Assembly: GCA_014729675.1 (NCBI GenBank)
Contig: WJJM01000069.1
Span: 1 to 44,530 of the forward strand
Length of the DNA: 44,530 nucleotides
Origin: Candidatus Woesearchaeota archaeon
Lineage (GTDB): Archaea > Nanobdellota > Nanobdellia > Woesearchaeales > WJKL01
Direction: 5' to 3'
The position numbers and the translations under genes were made by a program. This document shows, one piece after another, positions 24,847 to 33,100 of this stretch; the stretch's first letter is position 1, and every line of letters starts with the position of its first letter. The notes beneath the pieces are model-generated. The model saw only the letters and a program-made list of their open reading frames with translations, was not told the DNA's origin and searched no databases.

Positions 24847-26334
24847 ATGATTATGGAAAATTCTATTGATTTGAGCACTTGGAAAAAGCTTCAGGACAGG
24901 GCAGCTGCAAGGATAGGCAAGCCTTTAATTATGATAGGTAAAAGCGGAGAAGAGATACATGTTTCTGGAAAGTTTCCATTTTTTCTTGAACTTGTTAGGC
25001 AGAAAAATATTGATATGTTTAAAGGTATAAGGCTAAATAATCTTAGAGATAATGAGAGTATTGTTAGATATGGCTTTTATGGGCTTGAAAATATCATGAT
25101 CCCTTTGATTGCAGATGGCAAAAAGATAGGGGCTGTTATCTGTGAAGGAATAAGGCAGGTGGATGATGAGAACTTTGATATGTTGGCCAGGAGGACAGGG
25201 CTTGAGGAGGAAGAGCTTAAAGATTCATTTAACAGCATAGAAAAAAGCAGTCCTGAAAAATATGAACCTTATCTTGAGATGCTTGTAGATATAGGTCTTG
25301 ATTACTCTTATAATAATCGTCTTAATAAGATTGAAGTTTCCAAGCTGAATGTACTTTATAAGATAATAGAGATGGCGAATTCTACACTTGAACTAAACAA
25401 AGTTCTTGATTATGTGATGAATTTTATGGTGAAGAGCCTTGATGCAGGAAATTGTTCTGTTGTTATTTTTGGGGAAGAAGAAAAAAGATACAAATTTAAA
25501 GATGAGCCTATAGATAAAGATATAGAAAAGAATGTTATAGACAAGGCTGTTGAAAAAGAAAAGACCATAGTTCTGGACGATATCAAAAAAAGGATAAGAA
25601 AAGATTCAAGCAACAGGTATAATTCTATGATAACTATCCCTCTGAAGATGAGAGAAGATATTACAGGGGCTATAAATATATATGGTGATAATGCAGCTTA
25701 CATAAGCAGAGATGATCTTCAGTTTCTCTCTATGATAGCAGAACATGTAAGTGTAGCAGTCGCAAACGCAAGGCATTATGAGGAGATGAAAGAATTGGCT
25801 GTTATTGATAAGCTTACAGGGATGTATACAAGAAGGCACTTTATGGAGCTTCTTGAAAGGGAAGTAAAAAGAAGCGAGAGTTTTGAAAAACCAATATCTC
25901 TTGTTCTTATAGATATAGATGATTTTGGGCATTACAATAATTTGAATGGGCATCCTGCAGGGGACAGGCTATTGAAAGATATCAGCTCTGTTATCAGTGA
26001 TAATCTGAGAAGTGTGGATGTTTTGGGAAGATATGGTGGAGAAGAATTTATAATAATGCTTCCAGAAGCAAAGTCAATACCTGCAAATGAAGTGGCTGAA
26101 AGGCTGAGAAAGAAGATAGAAGAATATCCTTTTGACAACAGGGAAAAACAGCCAAACAAAAAGGTGACTGTTAGCATAGGCTTAGTTACCTGCATGGAGA
26201 AGAAGCTCAAAACTTCGGACATGATAAAAGAAGCTGATGAATCATTATATAAAGCAAAGAGAAATGGAAAAAACAAACTGGTCAGCACTGTCGTTATCGC
26301 TGATAATCTTAAGGCTGATGTTTTCAGCAGATAG
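24847..26334 (+). CDS. PocR-like/GAF sensor with C-terminal GGDEF domain
   Basis: A putative sensory diguanylate cyclase of 495 residues from ATG 24847. N-terminal PocR-like ligand domain (about 5-150), GAF domain (about 165-315, with GAINIYG), and GGDEF domain (about 320-480): DKLTGMYTRRHF, metal aspartates in LVLIDIDDFGHYNNL, GGEEF at 397-401, and an RxxD inhibitory site (RSVD) five residues before it. Soluble. GTG 24805 would add 14 residues but would place the TATA-like ATTTAAAG inside the gene, so 24847 is favoured. It is the most complete of the four GGDEF proteins. Confidence 0.88.
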   Translation: MIMENSIDLSTWKKLQDRAAARIGKPLIMIGKSGEEIHVSGKFPFFLELVRQKNIDMFKGIRLNNLRDNESIVRYGFYGLENIMIPLIADGKKIGAVICEGIRQVDDENFDMLARRTGLEEEELKDSFNSIEKSSPEKYEPYLEMLVDIGLDYSYNNRLNKIEVSKLNVLYKIIEMANSTLELNKVLDYVMNFMVKSLDAGNCSVVIFGEEEKRYKFKDEPIDKDIEKNVIDKAVEKEKTIVLDDIKKRIRKDSSNRYNSMITIPLKMREDITGAINIYGDNAAYISRDDLQFLSMIAEHVSVAVANARHYEEMKELAVIDKLTGMYTRRHFMELLEREVKRSESFEKPISLVLIDIDDFGHYNNLNGHPAGDRLLKDISSVISDNLRSVDVLGRYGGEEFIIMLPEAKSIPANEVAERLRKKIEEYPFDNREKQPNKKVTVSIGLVTCMEKKLKTSDMIKEADESLYKAKRNGKNKLVSTVVIADNLKADVFSR

Positions 26335-26336
26335 TG

Positions 26337-26561
26337 TCATTTAACCTCCTTCAGATATTTCTCTCTTGCTTCGACTGCTTTGTAGATGGTCTCAAGCAGG
26401 TGTTTTGCATCTTTTTCTTCAAGGTTGAATTTTTCTGCAAATTCTTTTAATGAGAAATGTTCTTTTTCTTTTGATGTCACATACTCTGCAATCTCTTCTG
26501 CTTTGTCTTCGAGATTGTATTTTTTGATTATTTGTTTGAATTTTTCCATCTTAATTTTCAT
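26337..26561 (-). CDS. small helical protein coupled to YchF-like GTPase
   Basis: A 74-residue charged helical protein (KIKMEKFKQIIKKYNLEDKA...) whose start overlaps the GTPase stop by four bases. The 'SLKEFAEKFNLEEKDAKHLLETI' region, quoted here as SLKEFAEKF then EEKDAKHLL, resembles a winged-helix or HTH-like recognition pair. Function unknown; the coupling suggests a partner of the GTPase. Confidence 0.6.
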   Translation of the reverse strand: MKIKMEKFKQIIKKYNLEDKAEEIAEYVTSKEKEHFSLKEFAEKFNLEEKDAKHLLETIYKAVEAREKYLKEVK

Positions 26562-27757
26562 TTACTTGTTACAATCTCAATAACATCTCCATTCTTTAGT
26601 TTGTACTCTTTACCCACAGCCATCTTTGTCTTTACATCTATGGCTTTTATGAAGTTATCTCCTATGTCCGAATGAATATCATAGGCAAAATCAAGTGCAG
26701 TCGAGTCAGGGGGAAGGAGGAAGCAGTCAGGAAGAACATTGCCATCTTTATCTTCCAGCTTATTTACTCCTCCAGGGAATACTGCGATGTATTTGAGGAA
26801 CCGGAATACTGCATCATCCAATACCTGCTGCACTCCTGTGGAATCATATCTTTCAAGGATGTTGGTTTTTACAAATTCAAGAGCTTTTTTTTGCTGTTCT
26901 GAAAGCTCTGACTTGTCTTTTATCTTATATTCAGATTCTCCAGGAATATACTCTATGAGTTCATGCTTTGCAGCCTCTTTCAATGCGAGCTCTGATTCAG
27001 CTGAGCAGGGAACTATAAGATATTCAGGAAATTCTTTTCTCAATCTTTCAAGATTTTTTTCAGCTCCAGGAATGTCTATCTTATTTGCAGCTATTACTAT
27101 CGGTTTGGTGGCCTTTCTTAGTTCAACAGCAAGATCCCTGAGATTTTCTTCAGACCATTTTGTAGGTTTTTCCTTGTCCAAGTTAAGAAGATCGATGACA
27201 TCTTCTATAGTATCTACATCAACACCAAGTCCTGTCAACTGTTTCTCTAATGCATCTACTGCATTCCTTTTTTCCTGTTCTATCTGTTTTGAGAACCTTT
27301 CCCAGCCTTTTTTTATTATACCCAAATACCACATGTATATCTCAGTCTCAAGAAATCTTATGTCATTAGCTGGATCATAGGACAATGCATCTACAGGCTC
27401 TCCTTTTTCATTTACTGAGCCAGAGATATCTATTACATGAATCAATACATCTGCCTGTCTCAATTCATCCAGGAACTCGTTTCCCCTTCCAAGTCCTTTA
27501 TGTGCTCCTGGAACCAGGCCTGCAACATCGATCATATCTACAGGAACAAATCTTTTTCCATCTATGCAGTATCCAAATCTTGGATTGCATCTTACATTAA
27601 ATTCTTTCTCAGCGCATTCTACTCTAACATAACCTATTCCATGATTTGGTTTTATTGTTGTGAAAGGATAATTAGCTATATCTGCTTCTGCTAATGTTGC
27701 AGCCTTGAAAAATGTCGATTTTCCGCATGAAGGTTTACCTACTATCCCTACTAACAT
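26558..27757 (-). CDS. YchF/OBG-type GTPase with TGS domain (archaeal)
   Basis: A 399-residue P-loop GTPase of the OBG family, ribosome-associated. G1 is GKPSCGKS (7-14), the TTIKPN switch 1 at about 38-43, G3 DVAGLVPGAHKG, G4 NKID, and a C-terminal TGS domain ending GKEYKLKNGDVIEI. It has the archaeal insertion between G3 and G4 (coiled coil) and is the archaeal/eukaryotic-like type, not bacterial YchF. Its TATA region would be in the divergent spacer with the PHP gene. Confidence 0.88.
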   Translation of the reverse strand: MLVGIVGKPSCGKSTFFKAATLAEADIANYPFTTIKPNHGIGYVRVECAEKEFNVRCNPRFGYCIDGKRFVPVDMIDVAGLVPGAHKGLGRGNEFLDELRQADVLIHVIDISGSVNEKGEPVDALSYDPANDIRFLETEIYMWYLGIIKKGWERFSKQIEQEKRNAVDALEKQLTGLGVDVDTIEDVIDLLNLDKEKPTKWSEENLRDLAVELRKATKPIVIAANKIDIPGAEKNLERLRKEFPEYLIVPCSAESELALKEAAKHELIEYIPGESEYKIKDKSELSEQQKKALEFVKTNILERYDSTGVQQVLDDAVFRFLKYIAVFPGGVNKLEDKDGNVLPDCFLLPPDSTALDFAYDIHSDIGDNFIKAIDVKTKMAVGKEYKLKNGDVIEIVTSK

Positions 27758-27781
27758 ATTGTGCCTCTTAAAATAGAATAC

Positions 27782-27790
27782 CTTTAAATA
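27782..27790 (+). promoter_or_regulatory. TATA box of the PHP gene
   Basis: CTTTAAATA is centred about 26 bases before ATG 27812. It selects this start over the upstream in-frame TTG-type start at 27794. Confidence 0.5.
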
Positions 27791-27811
27791 GTTTTGCGTT
27801 TAGCAGTTTTT

Positions 27812-28507
27812 ATGCTAAAAGCAGATTTCCATGCACACACAAAGGAAGACAAAGATGAAGGAAACAATATATGCTATAGTGCCAAAGAACTTATAGAGCA
27901 TTATGCTAAACTAGGTTACGATGTTGTTGTTATAACAAATCATGATAATGTTTTTTATAATAAAAAGATTGCAGATTTTGCAAAGAAAAAAGGAATACTT
28001 CTCATTCCAGGAGTAGAGGCAACCATAGAAAAGAGGCATGTTCTTGTATTGAATACAAGGAAAGTTCCTAAAAGCTTCAAGGAGCTTGAGAAGATAAAGG
28101 GCAAAAGTAACGTTGTGATAGTGCCTCATGCATTTTATCCAAGATATAAATGCTTTAGCGTAAAAAAGATCCTCAAACATAAAGATTTATTTGATGGTTT
28201 TGAATATTCTCATTTTTACTGCGGAAAGTATTCTAATATTCTTAATAACAAGATGATTGGGCTTGTAAAGAAACTAAAGAAACCAGTTATAGGAACTTCT
28301 GATGCTCATATACTTGACCAGATAGGCCATACATATACTTTGATAGATTCTGAAAAAGATACTGAGTCTGTGATCTCTGCAATAAAGAAAAATAAATTGA
28401 AGTTGATCTCAAGACCAATCCCATATTCTGTTTTGCTCAAAGTTCTAGCAAGGATGCTATATGTGAAATTTCTAAAGCTAAAACAAAAGGTTTATAAATC
28501 AAAATAG
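27812..28507 (+). CDS. PHP-domain phosphoesterase
   Basis: A 231-residue PHP (polymerase and histidinol phosphatase) domain protein. Metal motifs: DFHAHT near the start, ITNHDN at about 45-50, PGVEA at about 68-72, PHAFYP near 108 and TSDAH near 164. The family hydrolyses phosphate esters, for example histidinol phosphate or nucleotides; substrate not evident. The C-terminal 40 residues are basic (KVLARMLYVKFLKLKQK), suggesting membrane or RNA contact. The next gene starts 13 bases after the stop. Confidence 0.85.
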   Translation: MLKADFHAHTKEDKDEGNNICYSAKELIEHYAKLGYDVVVITNHDNVFYNKKIADFAKKKGILLIPGVEATIEKRHVLVLNTRKVPKSFKELEKIKGKSNVVIVPHAFYPRYKCFSVKKILKHKDLFDGFEYSHFYCGKYSNILNNKMIGLVKKLKKPVIGTSDAHILDQIGHTYTLIDSEKDTESVISAIKKNKLKLISRPIPYSVLLKVLARMLYVKFLKLKQKVYKSK

Positions 28508-28520
28508 CCATATTTTAATA

Positions 28521-29144
28521 ATGCCTGTAAGGAACATAAAGAATGCTGTGCAAGCAGCGCAGTTCAGGATAAAATTCAAGGATATATTTAATCTTAAAGA
28601 GTTCTATAGAGCAATGCATGACTGGCTTGAAGAATATGAATGGAGCAGTGTGGGTTATGACGAGAAAGAAGAGGGCAAAGACCATTATGAAACCTTGTAT
28701 GTACAAAGGGATGGTCCAGCAGGCGCAGAGCATTGGTGGTGGTGGAGACTTCAAAAAAAGCCTCCAACCGGGAACAGTTATTTTAAATACCATCTTGACC
28801 TTGATTTCCATACTCTAGCTATACAGGATACAGAGGTTATGAGGGATGGAAAGAAGATGAAAGCAAATAAGGGAGAGGTAGATGTAAACGTCTTTGCTTA
28901 TCTTGAGTTTGATGCTGAAGGAAAATGGAGCAGCCATCCTTTTTTGAGGCTTTTAAATAAGGTATTTCCCAATAGGGTATATAGGAAAGAGATATTTGAG
29001 GTAAGAAAACTGGAACTTTACAGGGAAGCTTATATTCTCCAGGATTATATAAAGAAATGGTTTAAGCTGAGAACATTCCTCCCATATGAAGAAGTAGGAC
29101 CATTCTATCCATCCCATGCTTATCCAAAATGGAAGAGTTCTTAG
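28521..29144 (+). CDS. conserved-looking hypothetical protein (207 aa)
   Basis: A soluble protein with N-terminal MPVRNIKNAVQAAQFRIKF and the striking AEHWWWWRLQKKPP segment (four tryptophans in a row). A beta-rich middle (YFKYHLDLDFHTLAIQDTEV) and a C-terminal EVGPFYPSHAYPKW. I recognise the style of a DPANN/archaeal conserved unknown but not a family. It closes the cellular block before the tRNA-like locus. Confidence 0.65.
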   Translation: MPVRNIKNAVQAAQFRIKFKDIFNLKEFYRAMHDWLEEYEWSSVGYDEKEEGKDHYETLYVQRDGPAGAEHWWWWRLQKKPPTGNSYFKYHLDLDFHTLAIQDTEVMRDGKKMKANKGEVDVNVFAYLEFDAEGKWSSHPFLRLLNKVFPNRVYRKEIFEVRKLELYREAYILQDYIKKWFKLRTFLPYEEVGPFYPSHAYPKWKSS

Positions 29145-29190
29145 GTAAAAAATACAAAATTTTATAAATAATCTATCAAATCAAAATAAA

Positions 29191-29205
29191 AACGCCTCCG
29201 TAGCA
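29191..29205 (+). repeat. duplicated tRNA 5' end under a TATA box
   Basis: Bases 29191-29205 (AACGCCTCCGTAGCA) are identical to 29288-29302. The first copy lies about 26 bases after a TATA box (TTTTATAAATA, about 29159-29169), so transcription should start near 29191-29193. It is followed by 80 bases able to fold into hairpins (AGCTGA/TCAGTT and TAAATT/AATTTA), with no matching tRNA 3' half. It looks like a remnant of recombination at the tRNA gene. Confidence 0.5.
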
Positions 29206-29289
29206 GAGGTAGCAGCTGAAAAGTCAGTTGGCATCTTTAGGCGACGTAAATTGCTGTGAAATTTAGTCCCCTGTGAAACAATAAATAAC

Positions 29290-29383
29290 GCCTCCGTAGC
29301 ATAGTAGCTATTGCGGCGGCCTTGTAGATTCAATATTGGATCCAGAAAGCCGCAGGTCATGGGTGCAACTCCCATCGGAGGCT
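29290..29383 (+). tRNA. degenerate tRNA-Thr(UGU)-like gene with short intron
   Basis: The acceptor stem GCCTCCG (29290-29296) pairs perfectly with CGGAGGC (29376-29382). An anticodon stem GCGGC/GCCGC encloses a 28-base loop: with a 7-base loop CUUGUA-A this leaves a 21-base intron (about 29327-29347) that folds on itself, and the anticodon would be UGU (Thr). T stem ATGGG/CCCAT is perfect, but the T loop reads TGCAACT, so U55 is G. The D arm has a 3-base loop and no GG. Loss of both tertiary partners suggests a decaying or integration-damaged gene. The mobile element begins right after it. Confidence 0.6.
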
Positions 29384-29527
29384 TACCTACTAACTGTCCA
29401 AAAAAAGGGAACAACATATATTCCCCTAAAAAGAGCCACTACCCAACAATAACAAACATCCCAACACACCTAACACGGAAGCACACCACTTTCATACTCC
29501 TCCCTATTATACATCTAAGTCATACCC

Positions 29528-29552
29528 CCTGTGCTCCTGTGCTTCCTGTGCT
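29528..29552 (+). repeat. three copies of CCTGTGCT
   Basis: CCTGTGCT is at 29528-29535, 29536-29543 and 29545-29552, spaced 8 and 9 bases. It lies in the low-G part of the origin-like region. Confidence 0.6.
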
Positions 29553-29670
29553 AAAAAAAACATTACTAAACAATAGTAAAAAACAACTCTCTAAAAACAT
29601 TCTTTAGATCCAAACCAAAACACTCTCCTCTTTGACAAATCTCAAAACACTCTTAAAACCCTCAAAACCC

Positions 29671-29720
29671 TTAATAATTCCTAACAATCCTTAACAATCC
29701 TTAACAATCCTTAATTCTAA
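29671..29720 (+). repeat. 10-base iteron-like tandem repeats (TTAACAATCC)
   Basis: Units at 29681-29690 (one mismatch), 29691-29700 and 29701-29710, flanked by degenerate half copies at 29671 and 29711. The 10-base period places each copy on the same face of the DNA helix, as in initiator-binding iterons. Confidence 0.65.
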
Positions 29721-29842
29721 TGACACCTTTTGAAAAAATGAACAAAGTGAATGAACCAAAACATGTCGTTACGAACTCCACCCCACACCCACATACACCC
29801 CCATACAACACCACATTTTACCCCCATCTTACCCTACAATAC

Positions 29843-29880
29843 GTCAATACACACTTTTTTTTAAAAAAGGGTGTATTGAC
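29843..29880. repeat. 38-base inverted repeat at the composition switch
   Basis: Arms 29843-29860 and 29863-29880 are 18 bases each and pair with one mismatch (at position 11 of the arm), separated by TT. The arms start with GTCAATACAC. In either strand it would give a hairpin with an A/T-rich tip; a bidirectional terminator, cruciform origin element or recombination site would all look like this. Confidence 0.7.
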
Positions 29881-29897
29881 AAATTTTAGCGAATAGA

Positions 29898-30020
29898 ATG
29901 AGAGTAGATGTTGAAAAAAAGTGGAGTGATTGGAGAAGATGGAGGTCTAATGTTGTAGGAGATGTGTTTAAGATTCGTTCAATAGGAGAATTTAGCACAG
30001 CAACAACAGAAGCACAGTAG
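29898..30020 (+). CDS. possible 40-residue protein on the plus strand
   Basis: ATG 29898 opens 40 codons to TAG 30018-30020, with a tryptophan/arginine-rich start (WSDWRRWRSN) and a polar C-terminus. It is opposite in direction to every protein gene recognised in the element and lies just after the inverted repeat, in the purine-rich stretch. No TATA box or ribosome-binding site is clear. Possibly a small regulator, possibly chance. Confidence 0.3.
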   Translation: MRVDVEKKWSDWRRWRSNVVGDVFKIRSIGEFSTATTEAQ

Positions 30021-30107
30021 GTATAACTCAGATGTATAATAGGAAAGAGTATAGAACACGTGTGTTTGGTGTGCTGCTGTGTTGAGAAGTTATTTACTTC
30101 GTAGGAG

Positions 30108-33100
30108 TTATAATCTATTATAGATTACATCCCAGACTAGTTGAGAATTTCCTTTATTTTGGTTATTGGTGCTGATGACTTTCCTTCTTCTTTTTTCAGA
30201 AGGCATATCTTTTTGATATCTTTTCTTTTCTTTGTATACACTTCCTTTTTTATAGAACTTGTGTAAGTTTTTTGCTTTCCTTCCTTTCAATAATGTACCG
30301 TCTGTAAGTACTTTCTTTATCCTGAAGTCTGTTAGAGGTGATCTGTCTGTTTCTATCAATGCTTCGTTTATTGCATCCAGTACAGTTTGGTAATCTTTAC
30401 CAAATATCTCTTTTCCAGACTTTGTTTTCCATATCGGTTTGTAAGCTATTACTTTCTTCCCTGTTTTCGGTATGACCATGTTCTTTGGAATTGTTCCACT
30501 TGAACCGACTGGAACATCAGGAGTTCCTGGTGTAGTTGTAGTCATCGGTGGTGTCTTAGGTGTATACGGTGTGTAAGGTGTATTAGGCACATAAGGCGTA
30601 TTTGGAGTGTATGGAGTAAGTTGTGGATAACCATCATATGTAGGTGGGTATTCCTGAATAGGATAGTTCTCTGTGTATGGGCTATCAGTTATCGGATAGG
30701 TTGAATAACTTCCCTTTGGTTTATAATTGTTGTATAATCCTGATCCATATAATCCTAGCAAACTCTTTTTTATGTAAGGTTTATATTTCTCCTGGTATCT
30801 TAGTTTCCTTTGATATCCAGGTGATTCTATGATCCTTTTTATCTTTGCAGTATTTTGTTTACTGTATTCCTTTAGAGCAGATTCATATGCTTTTCCAGCT
30901 ATTTCCTTTGCTTGTTTAGGTGTTATTTTATTTGAGTCTATTTTATTTAATTCTTTGTTTAGAACTTCTAGTGACTCTTTTGTGGGAGCTTTTTCTTCCC
31001 TCCTTAACATCTCTTTCTTGAACTTGTTTTTAAGTTCAGTTTTAGTTGGGGAATAGCTTTCTTTGAATAAGGACATTTCTTGTCCTTTTCTTACAGTATA
31101 CATGTTTTTATCTATTTTCTTAAATGGATTAAATCTTTCGTTTAATAGCTTTAATTTTAAAGGTATTTCTCCTACTGTATCAAAATATGGATCATATAAT
31201 CTTCCTTCTTGCATAAGTTTAAGAGTGTTTGCTTCTTTTGCTTTATCAAAGGCTTTCTTATTCTTTTTTATCATTTCTGCAGGTAGAGATGGGTTTTCAA
31301 ATGGTAAGTTCTCTTTATATGGAACTTTTTCCCAGTTTCCCATCTTGTTTAGTTTCTGTATTTTTACAGGTTTGCTGTGTTTTCTCAGTAAGCTGTTTAA
31401 TCCTGCAAATTGTGCTGAAGACCTTTGGGCATGTTTATCCTGAAGATATGGTAGCCCTGATAGTTCAGAACCGATTATCTTCTTCCTCATCTGTGTTTCA
31501 AATGTAGGCATCTCTCTTCTTGCCCTATTTGAATATATGTACTTTTCTCCACCGATAAACTTATCTTTTTTCAGTATTTCAGCTATCTTCTTTTTATTCA
31601 TCATTATGTTATTCTCGTCTAGAGAAGGTACATTTAGTTCTCTTTTGATGATATTCCCTTTATGATCTGTTGTTTTTGATAGTTCAGGAACAATTCCTTT
31701 TTCTATCAGATTTTCTGCTGAAGTCAACATCTTGATCTGGTCATTATCTAGATATCTGTATTTCCCTTTATTTTGTTTGTAGAACCCTTGATCTATAAAC
31801 TTAGAGATTCTTTTTAATCTCTTTAGTTTTTTTGGAGACTCTTTTGTAGCTCCTTCTATGGAGTCTTTCCACATGTTTTTTAAGGATTGTATTGGAAATA
31901 CTTGATTTCCCATTTTTATCAAGGGCTGTCTCTCTATCATGGACTTGATCTTTTCTTTTGCAGTTATTCCTCTAAACTTCTTTTTCTGAGCTACATCAGC
32001 CATCCATTCATCTCCTTGTCTCATGGCTCTTATCAGCCTAAATGAATGGTCTTCTGTTGTAGGTACATCAAATGCTATGTTTTCAGGAGTAATTTTACCT
32101 GTTTCATCTATTAGATGTCCTTCGAAAAACAGTCCTCTTCCTTTTTTTACGTTTGTTGTTTCTTTTCCTATCATTGATGGATCAAGAACATCAGCAGATA
32201 AGCTCATAGGCGGTTCTCCTTCTATTGGTATATATCCTGTTTTTAGGCTTATATCATCTATCTTTGCTTTTTGAGGCTTTCCAGTTAATTTATCTAGAGT
32301 TTCTTTAAATCTTAGTGCTTGTTTTTTGTTTAATTTTCTTACTTGTCCTGTTTCAACGTCTATGTCTTTTGTGGGCATATCTTCTTCTTTACCGTATTTT
32401 TCTTTCCATTCTCTTGATCTTTTTATAGAATCAGGTTCTTTGAATGGGAGGTCTTTTGAGTAAGAGACATCTTCAAATCCTTTAGGAACTCTTTTGAAAT
32501 CATCCACTTTGTATTTTCTTATTGTTGGGTAATTTAGTTTTATCTCTTTTACCCTTTTTTGTGGTTCAAGATTTCTCATCTTTTTTGTTAGTGCATCAAA
32601 CTCGTTTTCTGACATCTTGAATATATTTGAATCACCATAAGCTTTGTCCATAGCTTCTTTAAAAGGAATATCTTCTCCCATTAGTTTGATGATTAGTTCA
32701 TCTGAGTCAAGTTTGTATCTGTTTTTCTTCCCTTTTTCGAATCTTGCTTGACCTTTCGATTTCTTTATTTGGTCTTGGTTTTTTATGTATCTTTGAAGCA
32801 TAGCTTCTTCCATTATGCTTCCTTTTCCTATTGAGAGAGGGAATGATTCAGATAATGATTTACTTAGTGCTATTTGTTCAGGAGTTATTCCTTTTATATT
32901 TTCAAAATCTATAGGACTTCTTCTTAGATTATCTTTTATTTGTTTTGCTCTTTGCATGATCTTTGATCTAAATTCATTTAATGTCTTTGCAGAACGTATG
33001 TCTATAAACTCCTGATTCTTTTTGTTTATTTTATTGTAATAGTCTCTGTGTGCCTGAGGGATTATACCTTCTTGTTTGTTTTTCCCTATACTTTCTATGT

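Larger units (their letters stand above)
29384..30107. other. origin-like intergenic region of the mobile element
   Basis: About 720 bases with one candidate small gene. From about 29400 to 29840 the plus strand is rich in A and C with very little G; after 29880 it becomes rich in G and purines. At the switch sits a 38-base inverted repeat (29843-29880). Left of it are 10-base tandem repeats (29671-29720) and 8-base repeats (29528-29552). All element genes recognised to the right are read toward this region. Origin, terminus or integration boundary are all possible; the combination favours an origin. Confidence 0.45.

Noticed and set aside
29191-29280. a second complete tRNA or a box C/D RNA
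   Set aside because: Only the tRNA 5' end is present; no acceptor partner is found, and the C and D box motifs are incomplete.
29311-29607. 98-codon open frame on the plus strand after the tRNA-like gene
   Set aside because: It begins inside the tRNA-like gene and is open only because the stretch is rich in A and C; the product is a run of T, P, N, K and H with no fold-like pattern.
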